In this document: piece after piece, positions 32,101 through 43,030 of the stretch
Position numbering within the stretch: position 1 is the stretch's first letter
How the letters are laid out: each line of letters opens with the position of its first letter
DNA from: Gnetum montanum
Lineage: Eukaryota > Streptophyta > Gnetopsida > Gnetales > Gnetaceae
Length of the DNA: 64,000 nucleotides
Reading direction: 5' to 3'
NCBI GenBank assembly: GCA_015680685.1
Contig: MNCI01034266.1
Coordinates: 466,261 to 530,260, forward strand
Made by a program: the position numbers and the translations under genes
The notes under the pieces: model-generated
What the model was told of the DNA's origin: nothing
The model's database searches: none
The model's input: only the letters and a program-made list of their open reading frames with translations

Positions 32101-34353
32101 GTTATTATTGTAGGGAAAGATATTGGATGTGGAACAATCTTGGGCCATGAAGTAGGTACTCACTGTGGGTACCTAATTCAACTGGACTATACACTTTGTC
32201 CAAAAAATTCATAAGAACCTCTTTACAAAGTACTATGTGCATTTCACACTCTTTGTAACTTGTAGAGGTTTGTAGAGTTTTTGATGGTGAGAAAGGGTGG
32301 ATGATGGGTTGCCTAGGATCCATCCTAATTTGATAGATCCTAGGTGAAGCTTCTTGCTCCAACCACTAGGGTCTAAGATCCATCGAAAATTGTAGATGAA
32401 TCCTTATATATCACCACCAATGATCTTGATATAAAATGTTGTAGATCTCTTGAAAGCACTAGGTCTAAGCCTCTTATCATACTAGCTAGCACAAAAGAGA
32501 TTCAGATGTTGCATGTAGAGGCTGAGGATTTAGCTGAGGAGAAACTTAAGAGACCTTTGGTAGAGTAGACAATGCCAATAGTTGGGGAACCTTTCAAGAA
32601 AAAGATGGTTATCAAGATTAGAGGGATGCACACTAAAATTGGAGGAATGTATTTTGTTAATTTTTTACTTTATTATTAATTTGCTCAAATGCTATGGTTG
32701 ATTTGTGATTTTGTATGATGTGCTAAGTTACTCTATGTTTTATGGTTGATGCCTCCTGTAGATAAGAAATAGGAGCAAGAGGCTATAGCGGTAGTAGCCA
32801 TTGATAAAGAGGAGTGGAGGCATTATGAGGAGGAGGAGATGAGGCTTTAGGAGGAAGAGATATTGCAACATTATTAGGATGATGCATTGGAGAATAAGGC
32901 TTTGCCTCCTTTTCCTCCTATGGACCACTTTGATGCCATGCTAGAGGATTCGCAAATGAGTGAATGTCCTATTGCCACATTAGAGGAAATTTCAAGTACT
33001 TGTAATTTTTAGTTCTAAGTATTGTACATATAATGTTTCATTGATTCTTCATTAGTAATGGTCATGATCATTTTACTATTTACTGCACTTGTTGTAGCTT
33101 AAGATCTATAGGTAGAAGCAACCACTTCTACCTTCCACATGAAACCATGGATGGAAACACCTAGTAAACTAGAATTTATGCAGGGTGTAGCTGAAGATAT
33201 GATTAGCTAGTTACAACAGATAGCTCCAGAGATTATTAAGAGTTTTAACTCATTTTTCCTTTTATGTTTTTGATCTATTACTTTGTTTTCTTGGTTATGT
33301 AGTTTTCGTTGTTAACTAATTTTAGTTTGTTGGTTATAGTGCTTAACCTAAGATGGGATCCTAACAAGCTAATAAATGTTGATGCATTGTCTTCCTTACC
33401 TTCTAATATGGAGAATGTTCCATGCAACTTGTATGAAGATGCCACTGGATTTGCACTTTCATATGCTAAGTCTTTTTTGGGAATGTAGATGTTCTAAAGA
33501 GATCCCATGGGAATAAGTCATAGCATTAAGAGAGGAGAAAAAAAAATTGAAAGAGGAGGTAATAGACCTTAAGGACTACAAAAACTTACAAGAGGCTTAG
33601 GTAAGAAAGAAAGAATATTTACGCACTAAGGAGATACTCTATTTCTAGAATGCACTTGAAAGCAAGGTCCCCTTGCTAGAAAAATCATGCAACAGAAGCT
33701 TTAGATCAACCTCATCAACCACAAGTTATGGGAGTGAAAGGACTATTACACTTGGGTCCTTGAGTGGGGTTGTAAACAAAAGGACCACAAGAGGATCTAT
33801 GAGTTTGAATGAATGCTTACCCTAAGTGTCTATAAGAGGAGTCTACAGAGAGGTGGAAACTAGAGTTTTTTATGATGGGAATTAATATAGAGGATGTCTA
33901 TAATATTTATGAATAGTGTAAGTGTAGCTACGTCTCCTACTCATTAGATTACTATTGCCTCATGGGAGGCAACCTTAGCCATATTTTCACATGTGCCCCT
34001 TACATGGACCAATGTTGATAGGACTAGGATTCTCATGGGTTTTGATCTTGGGGACATTGACTGGGCAAACATGTATGAAGATGAACTTCTCCACCTTCTA
34101 GAGGTTGGCCTTCAGACTTTCCCCACATAACATATAGCTCCAAAAGCATCTCAAGTTAGTTCCTCTAATTTTAATTTCATTAGTTTTTTTTGATATTTAT
34201 TTGTTGCTAATTAGTTTTGGTCTTATCATGTTATAGAAACTAGATGTCATTGGGGGCCCTAATAGTGGGGATAGATATGATGATCCACATTCTTCACTAG
34301 ATGCTCCATGGTTCCATTCGTTGCCTCTTTTATGCTCATTTCAGTTGATGTGA
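29170..34353 (+). pseudogene. antisense multi-exon gene of the Tat-like element, copy I
   Basis: Proposed exons: 29170-29291, about 30770-31151, 31239-31505, 31641-32648, 32762-33001, 33098-about 33235, 33340-34154, 34237-34353 (about 1,000 codons). Most introns start GT and end TAG and are T-rich; intron 1 is about 1.5 kb. The same exons in the same order occur antisense in copy II (58298-52898), e.g. 'TLILKFNEVESSQ' against 'TIILKFSEVIPTQ', 'IPTVEMLEIFNSFN' against 'IPTVKMLHIINSFN', 'FHMKPWMETPSKLEFM' against 'FHVKPWVETLDRVEFM'. Exon 5 is acidic; exon 7 has a Lys/Glu-rich, probably coiled-coil stretch (about 33520-33600). Several in-frame stops make it dead. Function unknown; the central domain may relate to transposon-associated proteins seen as extra ORFs in Tat elements, but I cannot confirm that. 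Confidence 0.7.
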
Positions 34354-35290
34354 TTTTTTTGACATTGTTGATATATGGTTAGTATTAGCCAAAATTGTTT
34401 ATTGTTTAACATTTTGTTGTTTGGACATATTTAAATATTATTTGTCAATGGTTATGTTGTTATGGACATATTATTTTTTTGATTTTAAATCTTAATTTGA
34501 ATTTTTGTTACAACATTTTAGAGTTTATTTTCTTTATGTTGCAATGTGACTTTATGATCTATGTTCTAAGGCTACATATGCTAAATTTGATAAATGGTTG
34601 AAATGGCTAAGAAATAAAGTTGTAGGCATAAATAGAAATGAGTTATAATGGTTGTTTGCTAGTTTAAGATCTTAGTGGACTGTGCTACCTTTTTAAGGCA
34701 TTGGCAAGCCATGATGCTAGTTAAGATCTTAGTAGACCATAAAGAGTGTAAAAGTAAAAGGCTTTTGTGATGTTCTCATTAAGAAAAAGCAAAAAGGATT
34801 TAAATGTAAAAGGATGTAAAATAAAGTAAATTCTAGGCCACAAAAAAATTTAAATTTAAACAAAAGAGAAAAGAAATGGTACCAACAAGTAAAGTGTAAA
34901 CCAAGCTATTAGGTTATAAATGTTATAGAGTCACATGCCTACAAATGCACAGGGTATGAGAAGGATTAGGAGCCTATATCAATTGTGAAAATGTTTTCTA
35001 ATCTTTCAAAGATTAGAGAAAGTATGTGGTTTCTTTTGCACAAGCTTATACTCTCTGTCACCTTCACTAATGATGTTGAAGGGTAGTTCTCCCCATGGCA
35101 CATCCATGGGTTCATTGATATTTGTTTTGTTTCTTTGGTTATGTTATTTTCTTCAATTTTGTGCCCAAAGGTAGGGGTTTCTTCTTGAAATCACACTTTA
35201 GACCCTTGTGCTACATCAACATTGTTAATAGCTAAGGGGACCATGCTTTTGCCATGGATAATGATTTCACCTTCCTTGTAAGGTACATGG
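34354..35290. other. spacer between antisense gene and protease (copy I)
   Basis: AT-rich DNA with two boundary words around 34655-34735 ('aagatcttag', 'ccatgatgctag') shared with 21918-22000. From about 35100 the minus strand shows the C-terminal tail of the gag-protease frame ('KETKQISMNPWMC'). Confidence 0.5.
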
Positions 35291-35720
35291 ATGTCTTGGT
35301 GAATAGGTAAAGACACAACCTACAATTGGACTAGCCAATGTCTTCCTAGTATGAGGTTGAATCCTAGTGGTTCTTATACTACCAAGAAATTGGCCATTGT
35401 GAAAAATTGTTCCCTTGCCATTAAATCTAAAGAAATGGAAACTTTGACTACAATCTATGATTTGTTAAAGGATTTAAGGGCTGCAATCAAGGTATGTTGC
35501 ATTTGTTTAGTTAGGCTTAGGTGTTCAATGATGGTATAGGGTATGATAGTGGTTTTTGCTACATCATCTACATGTACTCTATGTACTTTCTATTGGTTAA
35601 TGTGTATGGCTATAAAAAGAGGCCCCTTGGTTACTTTGCCATTTTGGGGATTTGTCTTGATTTTGCTATCATAAAACACTAGCAATGTTGACTTCGATTC
35701 TTGGATGAAGAGGGTGCCAT
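35291..35720 (-). pseudogene. aspartic protease of copy I
   Basis: On minus, 'VHVDDVAKTTIIPYTIIEHL' (35578-35519) occupies the position of the catalytic D-x-G region; the glycine is replaced, so it is inactive. 'FNLILGRHWL' (about 35363-35334) is the second signature, equal to 'FNLILGRSWL' in copy II. It follows gag directly and is not followed by RT, which lies 10 kb away. Confidence 0.75.
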
Positions 35721-36275
35721 GACTGCATGGATAGAATCTTTGTTAGTAAGGGTGTCCTCACTAATAGGAATGAAGTTCAACATCTTAACCAGTGTCTCAT
35801 GGTAAGCAACAAAAGTCATGATCAAGTTGTGCAAGCTCAAAGTTATGTTCTTTTGTTTGAGTGATTATTTAACTTGTTCCATCACATTAAGGAAATCATT
35901 ATTATTGGCTATTAATTTATTGTGTCTAACTTCCTCCACATGTCCTAAAATGAAAATTTTATATTTGGGTTGTTATTGTGACCTAGCCTCTTGATTCTTC
36001 TCTTTGGGTTTTGGTTCTTCCCATGGTTCACTGGTTAAAGTAGCTTGGATTGTGGAAGTCATGGGAATAGATGAAATGGGAGTGGGATTTGTTGGGCTCA
36101 CTTCCTTCCTTGACTTGGTCTATTTATCAACCTTATTCTTAACCTTATGCATAGCCTTCTTTTGTTGTTTGATTGGGGATTTCTTGCTATCTATAGTTGG
36201 TTATGTGAAAGAAGATGTTGCATGGGCCACCATGGAGGATTGTTTTACTATTGGAGCAAGTTGTGTTGTAGAGGG

Positions 36276-38560
36276 TTAGGACACCCTAATCACAAAGTCT
36301 TTGGGGGATGCTAGTGATGGTACTATTACAACAAAGGGGGATCTTTTAGTAGAAGTTGGAGGATCCCTTTCGTTATGAGGAAGCACCTTGATCATAAACG
36401 ATTCCCTCAGAGGCCTTTGATCATGGTGGATGTCATACACTGCTATGATGTGTAGTCTATCATTAGCATTTAGGGGATCCTTATATATGTGCATTGATTG
36501 AAGTTGAGGCCTAATAGGATTGGAAGTGTCCAATACCAGTTCACCCTTATCAATAATCCTCTATAGGTCATCCTTAAGTGAAAGGTAGAAATCAGTATCG
36601 TGAATTGGCAACTGATGGTAATGGATAAAGTAGTTGAGCTTAAAGTATTTGGGTAGTGGAGGTTTATCTTTGGTTGCTCTAGTAGGGTCTTTCACTATTT
36701 CACATAATCTATCATGCCTCTTGTAGGCAATCTCAGTCATCTATTTGTACAGAATACTAATGCTCTTCAATAGTTGGTCTAATAGTTCTGATAGCCTAAG
36801 GGGTAATTTGGTATAGTTGGATTGGTCTTTCTGTTTAATGTTAGGCCTAGAGGTAGTTGATGTAGTGGCCCTAAAGATTAATGTTGGTTGTTGTTGTTGG
36901 TAGCAATGGTCCTAGGTTGGTTATTTTTTAGCCCTTGGTTAGTTGACTTAGTCTCCTTAGTCACAGTTACTATGACCATATTGTTTTGACTACCTTTTCT
37001 TTGTGTTTGCATGCATGTTAGTTTTTTTATGCCACATAAGCAAGATCATGGCTAGCTTCAGTGACATCCTCCATGTTCTTAGTTTGGGAAAAGGATTAAC
37101 TAAGAGATTGTGGGTGAAGATAATGTAATTTTGATATCATAAAATCATTAACTATCCCTTTGAAAACAACTAAAAGGTATTTTAGATTTTGGCTTTGGTA
37201 TCTCATTGAGTAGAGTATTCCATTGCTGGATGAACTTATACATTAGCTTTATGGGTCCTTGCTTGACCTTCATCAGTTGATTAAGTGTGGTATTAGGTTT
37301 TAAGTTAAACTTGAAAGAGTTAACAAATTTTAAAATCAGTTTGTCCAAGGAGGATAGGGGTCCCCTTGGCAAGGCATAGTACTAATCTAAGGATTTTTTG
37401 GCTAAAGACATAGAGAAAATTTGCATAATCATATGTGGCCACACTTGTAATAGCAAGTACTCAAAGTAGAAGGTAATTAGATGTGTGTTCTAATCACCTT
37501 CACCATTGTACTTGGTGGACTATGGTACAATGAAACCAAGGGGAAGAGTTAGTGGTAGGACTATAGGGTTTATGAGGTCATCTTGGTAGAAGTCCATAAT
37601 CTTTACGATCTAGGACATTGAGACATTGAGTTTTCTTAACTCTTTAGTTAAGCCTTGGATCATTGGAAAGCCTAATCCAAGCCTTAGGGTGTCCCAATCA
37701 ATTGTGGGGTTTGGAAAAATGGTTGAGGCATAAGCTGTGAATCTTGTGGTCTTGTTATGGGTTGGGGAATAGAGGGGAGAGGCTAAGTCACTATGGTAGT
37801 GGATGGGCTAAACATAGAAAATGATGTCTATGTTGCTATATGGGGAAAAAATGGCACAAGGGGGTGTGAGATCCCTTGGTTACTTAGGGTCCTACCATGG
37901 GTCCCATCTAAGTTGTAAGAGGATTAGTAGTTGTAACAACCACTGATGATGGATAAATAGTTCTTAACTATGTAGTGGATGACATAGCAAAGTGGAAAGT
38001 ATAGCTTGTGGTGTTGATTACATTTGATGTGTGGCTATGATGGGAATAGGCACAAACATGGTTGGGTAAGGTGGGGAAGAAGACAATGGGACATGCCCTA
38101 TGGAAGAGATAAAGGGGATGGAGGTAGTAATGGTGATATTAGGACTTGCATGTTTGAAGAGCCTTCCTATAAGGTTCTCATGTTGCAAACCCATCTCAAA
38201 TTCATCTTCATCCTCTAGTTTGCCATTGGAGGTGGTCTTTTGATCACCTTCATTAGTCTCAATGAGTAGAGCCAAGATACTACCATATACCTCATTTAGA
38301 GGTATCTGGTCATAGGAGGAGGGAATATATTCCTTTCCATTGTGATGGACTAGCTCAAACTCCCCTTTGGCTTTTGCTTCTACATATGGGATTAGCATGC
38401 CAACTTAGATCTTTGTGCAAATGAAGTTATAATGCTCTTCATTTATCACTGAAAAATTAGGAATTTACCCCTTAAGTCTTAGAGATTATCAACACTCAAT
38501 TATAGTGGGATATTTAGGGTCATATATCCATACAACTTGTTGGCTAAACCCATTGTTAAT
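36276..38560 (-). pseudogene. gag of copy I
   Basis: Minus-strand blocks from N to C: 'SVINEEHYNFI' (about 38450), 'VEAKAKGEFELVHHNG' (about 38380), 'SYDQIPLNEVYGSILALLIE' (about 38315-38260), and the capsid-like region 'NTHLITFYFEYLLLQVWPH' with 'LPRGPLSSLDKLILKFVNSF' and 'LMYKFIQQWNTLLNEIPKP' (about 37500-37190). A decayed zinc-finger-like block 'HYHQLPIHDTDFYLSLKDD' (about 36620) and the frame 36533-36276 complete it. Every block has a partner in copy II. The capsid region fits the retrotransposon gag family (PF03732 type). Stops and frame changes mark it as dead. Confidence 0.85.
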
Positions 38561-38667
38561 GAAATCAAAGGAAAACTTGATTATTATAGTAGGCTAAAAA
38601 TGGAAAGGTAGTAGAAGATAGATACTAAGCAAAAATGGATCTCACATTGGGAATGGAGTTCAATTAA

Positions 38668-38815
38668 ATGGCATTGAGAAGAATGGGGTTCAATATAATG
38701 GTGTTGAATGGAATGGGTTTTAATGGAATGGAATTAAATAGAATGGGATCCAATGAAATGACATTGAATAGAATGGGATCCAATAGAATGATGTTGAATA
38801 GAAAGGGTTTAAATG
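38668..38815 (-). repeat. 30-bp tandem repeat in copy I leader
   Basis: About five units of roughly 30 bp built on 'aatagaatgggatccaatgg' variants. On minus they would read as repeats of LDPILFN-I. They lie between gag and the LTR end, so in the 5' leader of the element. Confidence 0.8.
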
Positions 38816-38819
38816 GTAG

Positions 38820-38985
38820 TATACCCACTATTGTTAGTGTAGTCAGCCTACTACTGTCAGTGTAGTTACTAACTACTATTAGCATAGTTCACCAACTACT
38901 GTCAGCATAGTCTAATAACTACTATTAGCATAATCAATGAAGTACTAATAGTGTAGTTGCCAACTACCATCAATGCTTAACAGGA
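38820..38985. repeat. CTACT...GTAGT motif array in copy I leader
   Basis: Seven or so near-tandem words of the same kind as the U3 arrays at 16126-16300 and 43755-43935 ('actactgtcagtgtagtt', 'actattagcatagttc'). This third location of the motif within copy I lies between LTR and gag. Confidence 0.8.
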
Positions 38986-38997
38986 AAATGGACTTTA

Positions 38998-39225
38998 ATG
39001 GAATGGGTATCAGCAATAAAAGCCAATGGAATGGGTGTTGCAGTAGATGGGACAATTATAGCAAAAGCCAATAGAATGGATGTTATAGTAGATGGAAAAA
39101 TTCTAGCAAAACATAATGGAATGGATTTTGCAATAGACAAAAAAATTGTAGCAAAACCCAATGGAATGGATTTTGTAGTAGATAGGAAAATTGCAACAAA
39201 ACCCAACTCTACTGTAGCTGCTACA
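38998..39225 (-). repeat. 48-bp minisatellite in copy I leader
   Basis: Four and a half units of 48 bp ('aatggaatgg..ttgcagtagatgg...aaattatagcaaaa' type). On plus the unit keeps an open frame of 16 codons (AK-NGMDF-VD-KI), so changes have been in whole units and the array is length-conserved. A gene is not inferred: it sits in the element's leader, antisense to gag. Confidence 0.8.
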
Positions 39226-41502
39226 CAAAGGCTTAACATTGGGAAAAAATGGCTGAAATGAGTTTATGGCCAAGAATTTGGGTAGAGGTCCTCTTTCTAG
39301 TGTTAGAAAAAAATTAGTATTAGAAATATTGATTGCTGGAATGGAAAATTAAAATATCCGAGCATTGGAATAGTTTTAACCCTAAGTTCCAAGAGCCAAG
39401 GGCCTCTGAAAAATGGAACTCAAGTTACCCTAGACAATATTACCAATCACCCAAGGACTTATAGAACATAAAATGAAAATGGTTTTGGGATTGTAAATAT
39501 GGCTGGAAATGTAGATAGAAATGGGATACTAAAAATGACCTACTAGAAACATAAATAGAAAATGGCCCATTGAGAATGGCAATGAAAAATGAAATTACAA
39601 TTATAGAAATAAATATGGAAATAGAAATAGAATAAAAAATTTGCACAATGTAAACCAAGAAATTTATAAAAGAATATAAAGGAGGTTAATTTCATACCAT
39701 ACAGCATTATGCCAAAGGCATAGGAAGCTACTTGTTGAAGCTTGAAGTTTGTTGAACAAGATTGCCTCCACAATTTGATTACTTCCCAGCTTCGGTCTAC
39801 TACAAATTTTCATCAATTTCCACCAAATTGGCTACATGAAATGGGATTAGCATTGCATGTTTGGGGTAATGGAAACTACATGGGAGTCTTTGTGCCTAAT
39901 GTAGTTCTAGTTTCTACCACTGAATAACACTATTAGGTGAAGATGTTACAACTGAAATGGATTTTGATGATTTCCCATGGAGATGAAAATGGGATAGGAT
40001 ATATAATTTCAACAACAGTGACAACTACATGGGGGCTTTTATGCCTAGCATAGTGCCATTTTTTTCTACTAGAAATGTAGGTGGACTGCAAATGGGTTAA
40101 ATGGATGATGGATGTGATTATTGAAAAATGGGGAAAGTGGTGTTTTCTACAAAATTATTTTAAAATGTCAAGTGATAAAGCTCTTAGAGTGCCAAAATCC
40201 TAAGTTGCTATGTGTTGGTGACCGTTTGGGATGTGACCGCCAACGAGTGTCCTCGAACAAGATTTAGGTGCTTGCTGGTCTCTGGCAACACCAAGGCCCA
40301 GATACCTCCCAATAGGCTCAGTAGTTAATGTGAGTATGTGTGTGTGCTGTTGCAATGTGTAGTTGTGAAATATGAAACGATTGCGTTGTGTGTAAACTAC
40401 AAATGACTTATCTTAAAGAGATTCAGCCAACTTTGCCAAGTACTGTGAGTTGTTGAGAGTTCCTATTTTGTTTAATTGCCTAGTCTACATGGTCCTTATA
40501 ATACCTACTTGTAACAAATAAGATTTTGTAAAAACATTTGAGCACAACTCTGCAAATCTACTTCTAATTTTTCCCAGAGAAAGAGATAGTTCCACAACAA
40601 AACTAGAAATAGAGCAGATTCGATGGAAATAGACAGAAAAGAAAGCAGATTTGCATGGACCTCAAATATTTAAACAAGGTAAAATGACATGAGTAAAAAA
40701 TTCGCAATAAAGCTATCCCAAATTCAATATCTACAAATTGTTCAAACTTCCAAGGCTCAAATAAGAAATTTCTTCAAGACAATCCTACTATGCTACCAAA
40801 AAATTGCTACATAAATTATCACATACGAGACTCCATTTTGGCTAGATAATGGATGTCAACAATTGCATTCAATAGAACCTTCAAAAGACTTGAAAATTTC
40901 TGATTGAAATACCATGGAGATTCACTTTAAAGATAAAAAGAAGCTATTCTAGTCCCATCAAAATACCAAAGATTTTCTGAACCCTCTTGACTATTGAATC
41001 ATTTAACAGCATGACTATAGGCAAAGGCTCTCTTACAACAATCTCAATAGCAATTCTTATACATTGCACAATAATAAAATTTACTACTAAAATGCTCTTA
41101 AGGCTTTTAAACACAAGCACTTCTATGGCAAAATTTTAACAGAAATTTTCTATCGGGCAACAAGAACAATAAGAGCAATCTAAAAATCCAAAAATTACTT
41201 GCCAAGGATGATACTATCTAAACCACTAGCTAAATAATTTAAACAAAATTAAAAACAATAAGCATAACTCACAGGACCATGAAAAAGAGGTTGAAATCTT
41301 TTTTTTAGCAAGTCATCTTACAAGCAATCTTTCACAATGTGTGACCCCAAGTGTGTCTCCAAGTGAGAGCTCCCCCAAGTGATCCCCCTTCTTCTTACCC
41401 TTGAAGCATTTTTATAAGGTTCAAAAGGTAGGTAGGTAAGTTACAAAATATCTTGGGTTGTTATAACCACCATAGAGATAAAAAAGCTACGGGTGACAAG
41501 TG

Positions 41503-41630
41503 TCTTCATTCAGTTGCCAAGTGTCTTCATTCAGTTGCCAAGTGATCACCATGGAGATAAAAAAGTTGTAGTTGACAAGTGGCCATTGTGGAGATAAAGA
41601 GGTTGTAGTTGACAAGTGGCCTTTGTATAA
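41503..41630. repeat. TTG(A/C)CAAGTG word array near the TATA box of element B
   Basis: Words ttgccaagtg/ttgacaagtg occur four or more times between 41490 and 41630, on the upstream side of the minus-strand TATA box. Element A has three (19828-19905). A 21-bp direct duplication ('gtcttcattcagttgccaa') adds one copy in B. Confidence 0.7.
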
Positions 41631-42229
41631 AAGCTATGGTGTCCAAGTGTCTATCCAATAAACTCCCTATTTCTTTTTAATGACAACCTTTCCCTTGTTC
41701 TTTATGTACATATAGATTATTATTAAAACTTAAATTGTGACTTTATGCCCATATTAATATTTTTTTATGTTATAACTTTGGGCATGGCATCGATTAATAA
41801 AACCTTTTTCTTTTTAAAATAAAATCAGGGTCAATACAAGGACGATGATTTACTATTGTGCTATGTGCTTCTTATCCCTCTGTTATCTCCAGCAACCATA
41901 GATGTTCTTGAATCCTTTGCTGCTACAGTCTTGCAGGCATGCTTCCAGCCACCATGATTGCTGTTGATATTGAGACTGGGACTGCTAATTTTTCTTGCTT
42001 GATTTCCTCAAGTCATTTTAGTCAGTTTTGCAGTTCTACATTTCGACTTGGTTCTGATTCTGTTGCTATGGGGGAGGATCAGGTTTGACCTTAATTGGGG
42101 GCAAATTCGCTAGCAAGGACATCAATGATGTCGATCCAAACGAGGATGTCTCCAACATTATCATTATCGGAGAATTCGGTGCCGAATGCACATCCAATGG
42201 TAGATTACACTGCATATCTACCTATGCAA

Positions 42230-42372
42230 ATTTTGATCTCGTAGTCGCCACCACAACAGAGAATTTAGGATTGTTCTTGGTAGTGGTGGCAGTGGCATCA
42301 TCCCAGTCAGGATTATCAAAGCCGAAGAGGAAATCAGGAACCTCTGCAACAATAGATGATCCCTCCGACATG
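42230..42372 (-). pseudogene. coding-like cargo segment in element B, unidentified
   Basis: On minus an open stretch of about 47 codons begins MSEGSSIVAEVPDF and continues LFGFDNPDWDD, with codon use unlike the AT-rich surroundings. No family recognised. The overlapping plus frame 42085-42471 is longer but has no motif either. It is possibly another exon of the captured PB1 gene or a different gene. Confidence 0.35.
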
Positions 42373-42486
42373 CCTTGCATCAGAACTTGCCCCTACATTA
42401 GCATGCCATTGAGAGTGTCGACGAACCAACCCTCTTTCTTAGAAGAGTCTAGAAATGGCCCCAGACTGTAACATGTACTTGAGCAC

Positions 42487-42757
42487 TCATTGCAAGATGA
42501 TTTTGCAGAAAGCAGGAAGATACATAACCTCGATTGTTTCGGAGGTAGGACCGATGGAGCCTGAGCCTGAGCTTGAGCCTGAGCCTGAGCTTGATTTTGA
42601 GATTGAACCTGAACTTGTGCTTGTGTCTATGTAGGGTTTTTTTTGATGATGTTGTTGTTGAAGGTGATTGTATTCCTCCATCATGTTGTTGAGGTCTTCA
42701 TCAGTGGTGACTGAGATGAGAGCATCGAGGTCTTCATTCGGCAGCTGATATTTGATG
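42487..42757 (-). pseudogene. captured PB1-domain gene fragment
   Basis: On minus, '[18 protein letters not shown]' followed by '[16 protein letters not shown]' (about 42762-42670) is the C-terminal half of a plant PB1 domain, with the conserved acidic OPCA-type stretch. It continues into a Ser/Gly-rich tail from repeated 'gagcct' hexamers (42557-42597). PB1 domains mediate protein-protein pairing in plant signalling and kinase proteins. The domain's N-terminal half is missing; an acceptor-like 'gatgcag' precedes it, so one exon of genomic DNA may have been captured. It lies in the part of B not shared with A. Confidence 0.85.
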
Positions 42758-42869
42758 TTGACGCTGCATCACTCTAGCATTTGCAGATGATGATGATGAA
42801 TCCTTGCATAATGCTGCCATTATCAAGTAATTTTTGGAGGATACCAAATCGATAACACCCTTGAATTTG

Positions 42870-43030
42870 AGCCTAGGTATGGCCAGCAACTCTCCTAACC
42901 AATTCCTCAAACGGGAGATTGCGTCGCTCATCATCTTTTTGCTCATCCACAAAATCTAATAGTTTTTGTAGGTGTTCCATCCCTGAGACCCAATCCAAGA
43001 GCTCGAGGTTGTGCTGATTCTGATGCTCCA
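42870..43030 (-). pseudogene. coding-like cargo segment upstream of the PB1 fragment
   Basis: On minus the open reading 'LELLDWVSGMEHLQKLLDF' then 'VDEQKDDERRNLPFEELV' (about 43005-42895) looks like real protein, Leu/charged-rich and helical. It is interrupted by a stop near 42880. No family recognised. It lies in the same strand sense as the PB1 fragment. Confidence 0.4.

Noticed and set aside
30770-34353. The antisense gene as an ordinary host gene overrun by transposons
   Set aside because: The same exon series occurs antisense at the same position in a second element copy, so it travels with the element.
38018-38218. Plus-strand open frame 38024-38218 as a gene
   Set aside because: Lies opposite the gag frame of copy I, whose minus-strand protein matches copy II; the plus frame is a shadow.
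38998-39261. 87-codon plus-strand frame as a repeat protein gene
   Set aside because: The open frame follows from 48-bp repeat units (multiple of three); it sits in an element leader and has no start context or homology.
42085-42471. 128-codon plus-strand frame in element B as a real gene
   Set aside because: No recognised motif, and the minus strand carries the recognisable PB1 fragment next to it; may be a shadow of captured minus-strand coding DNA.
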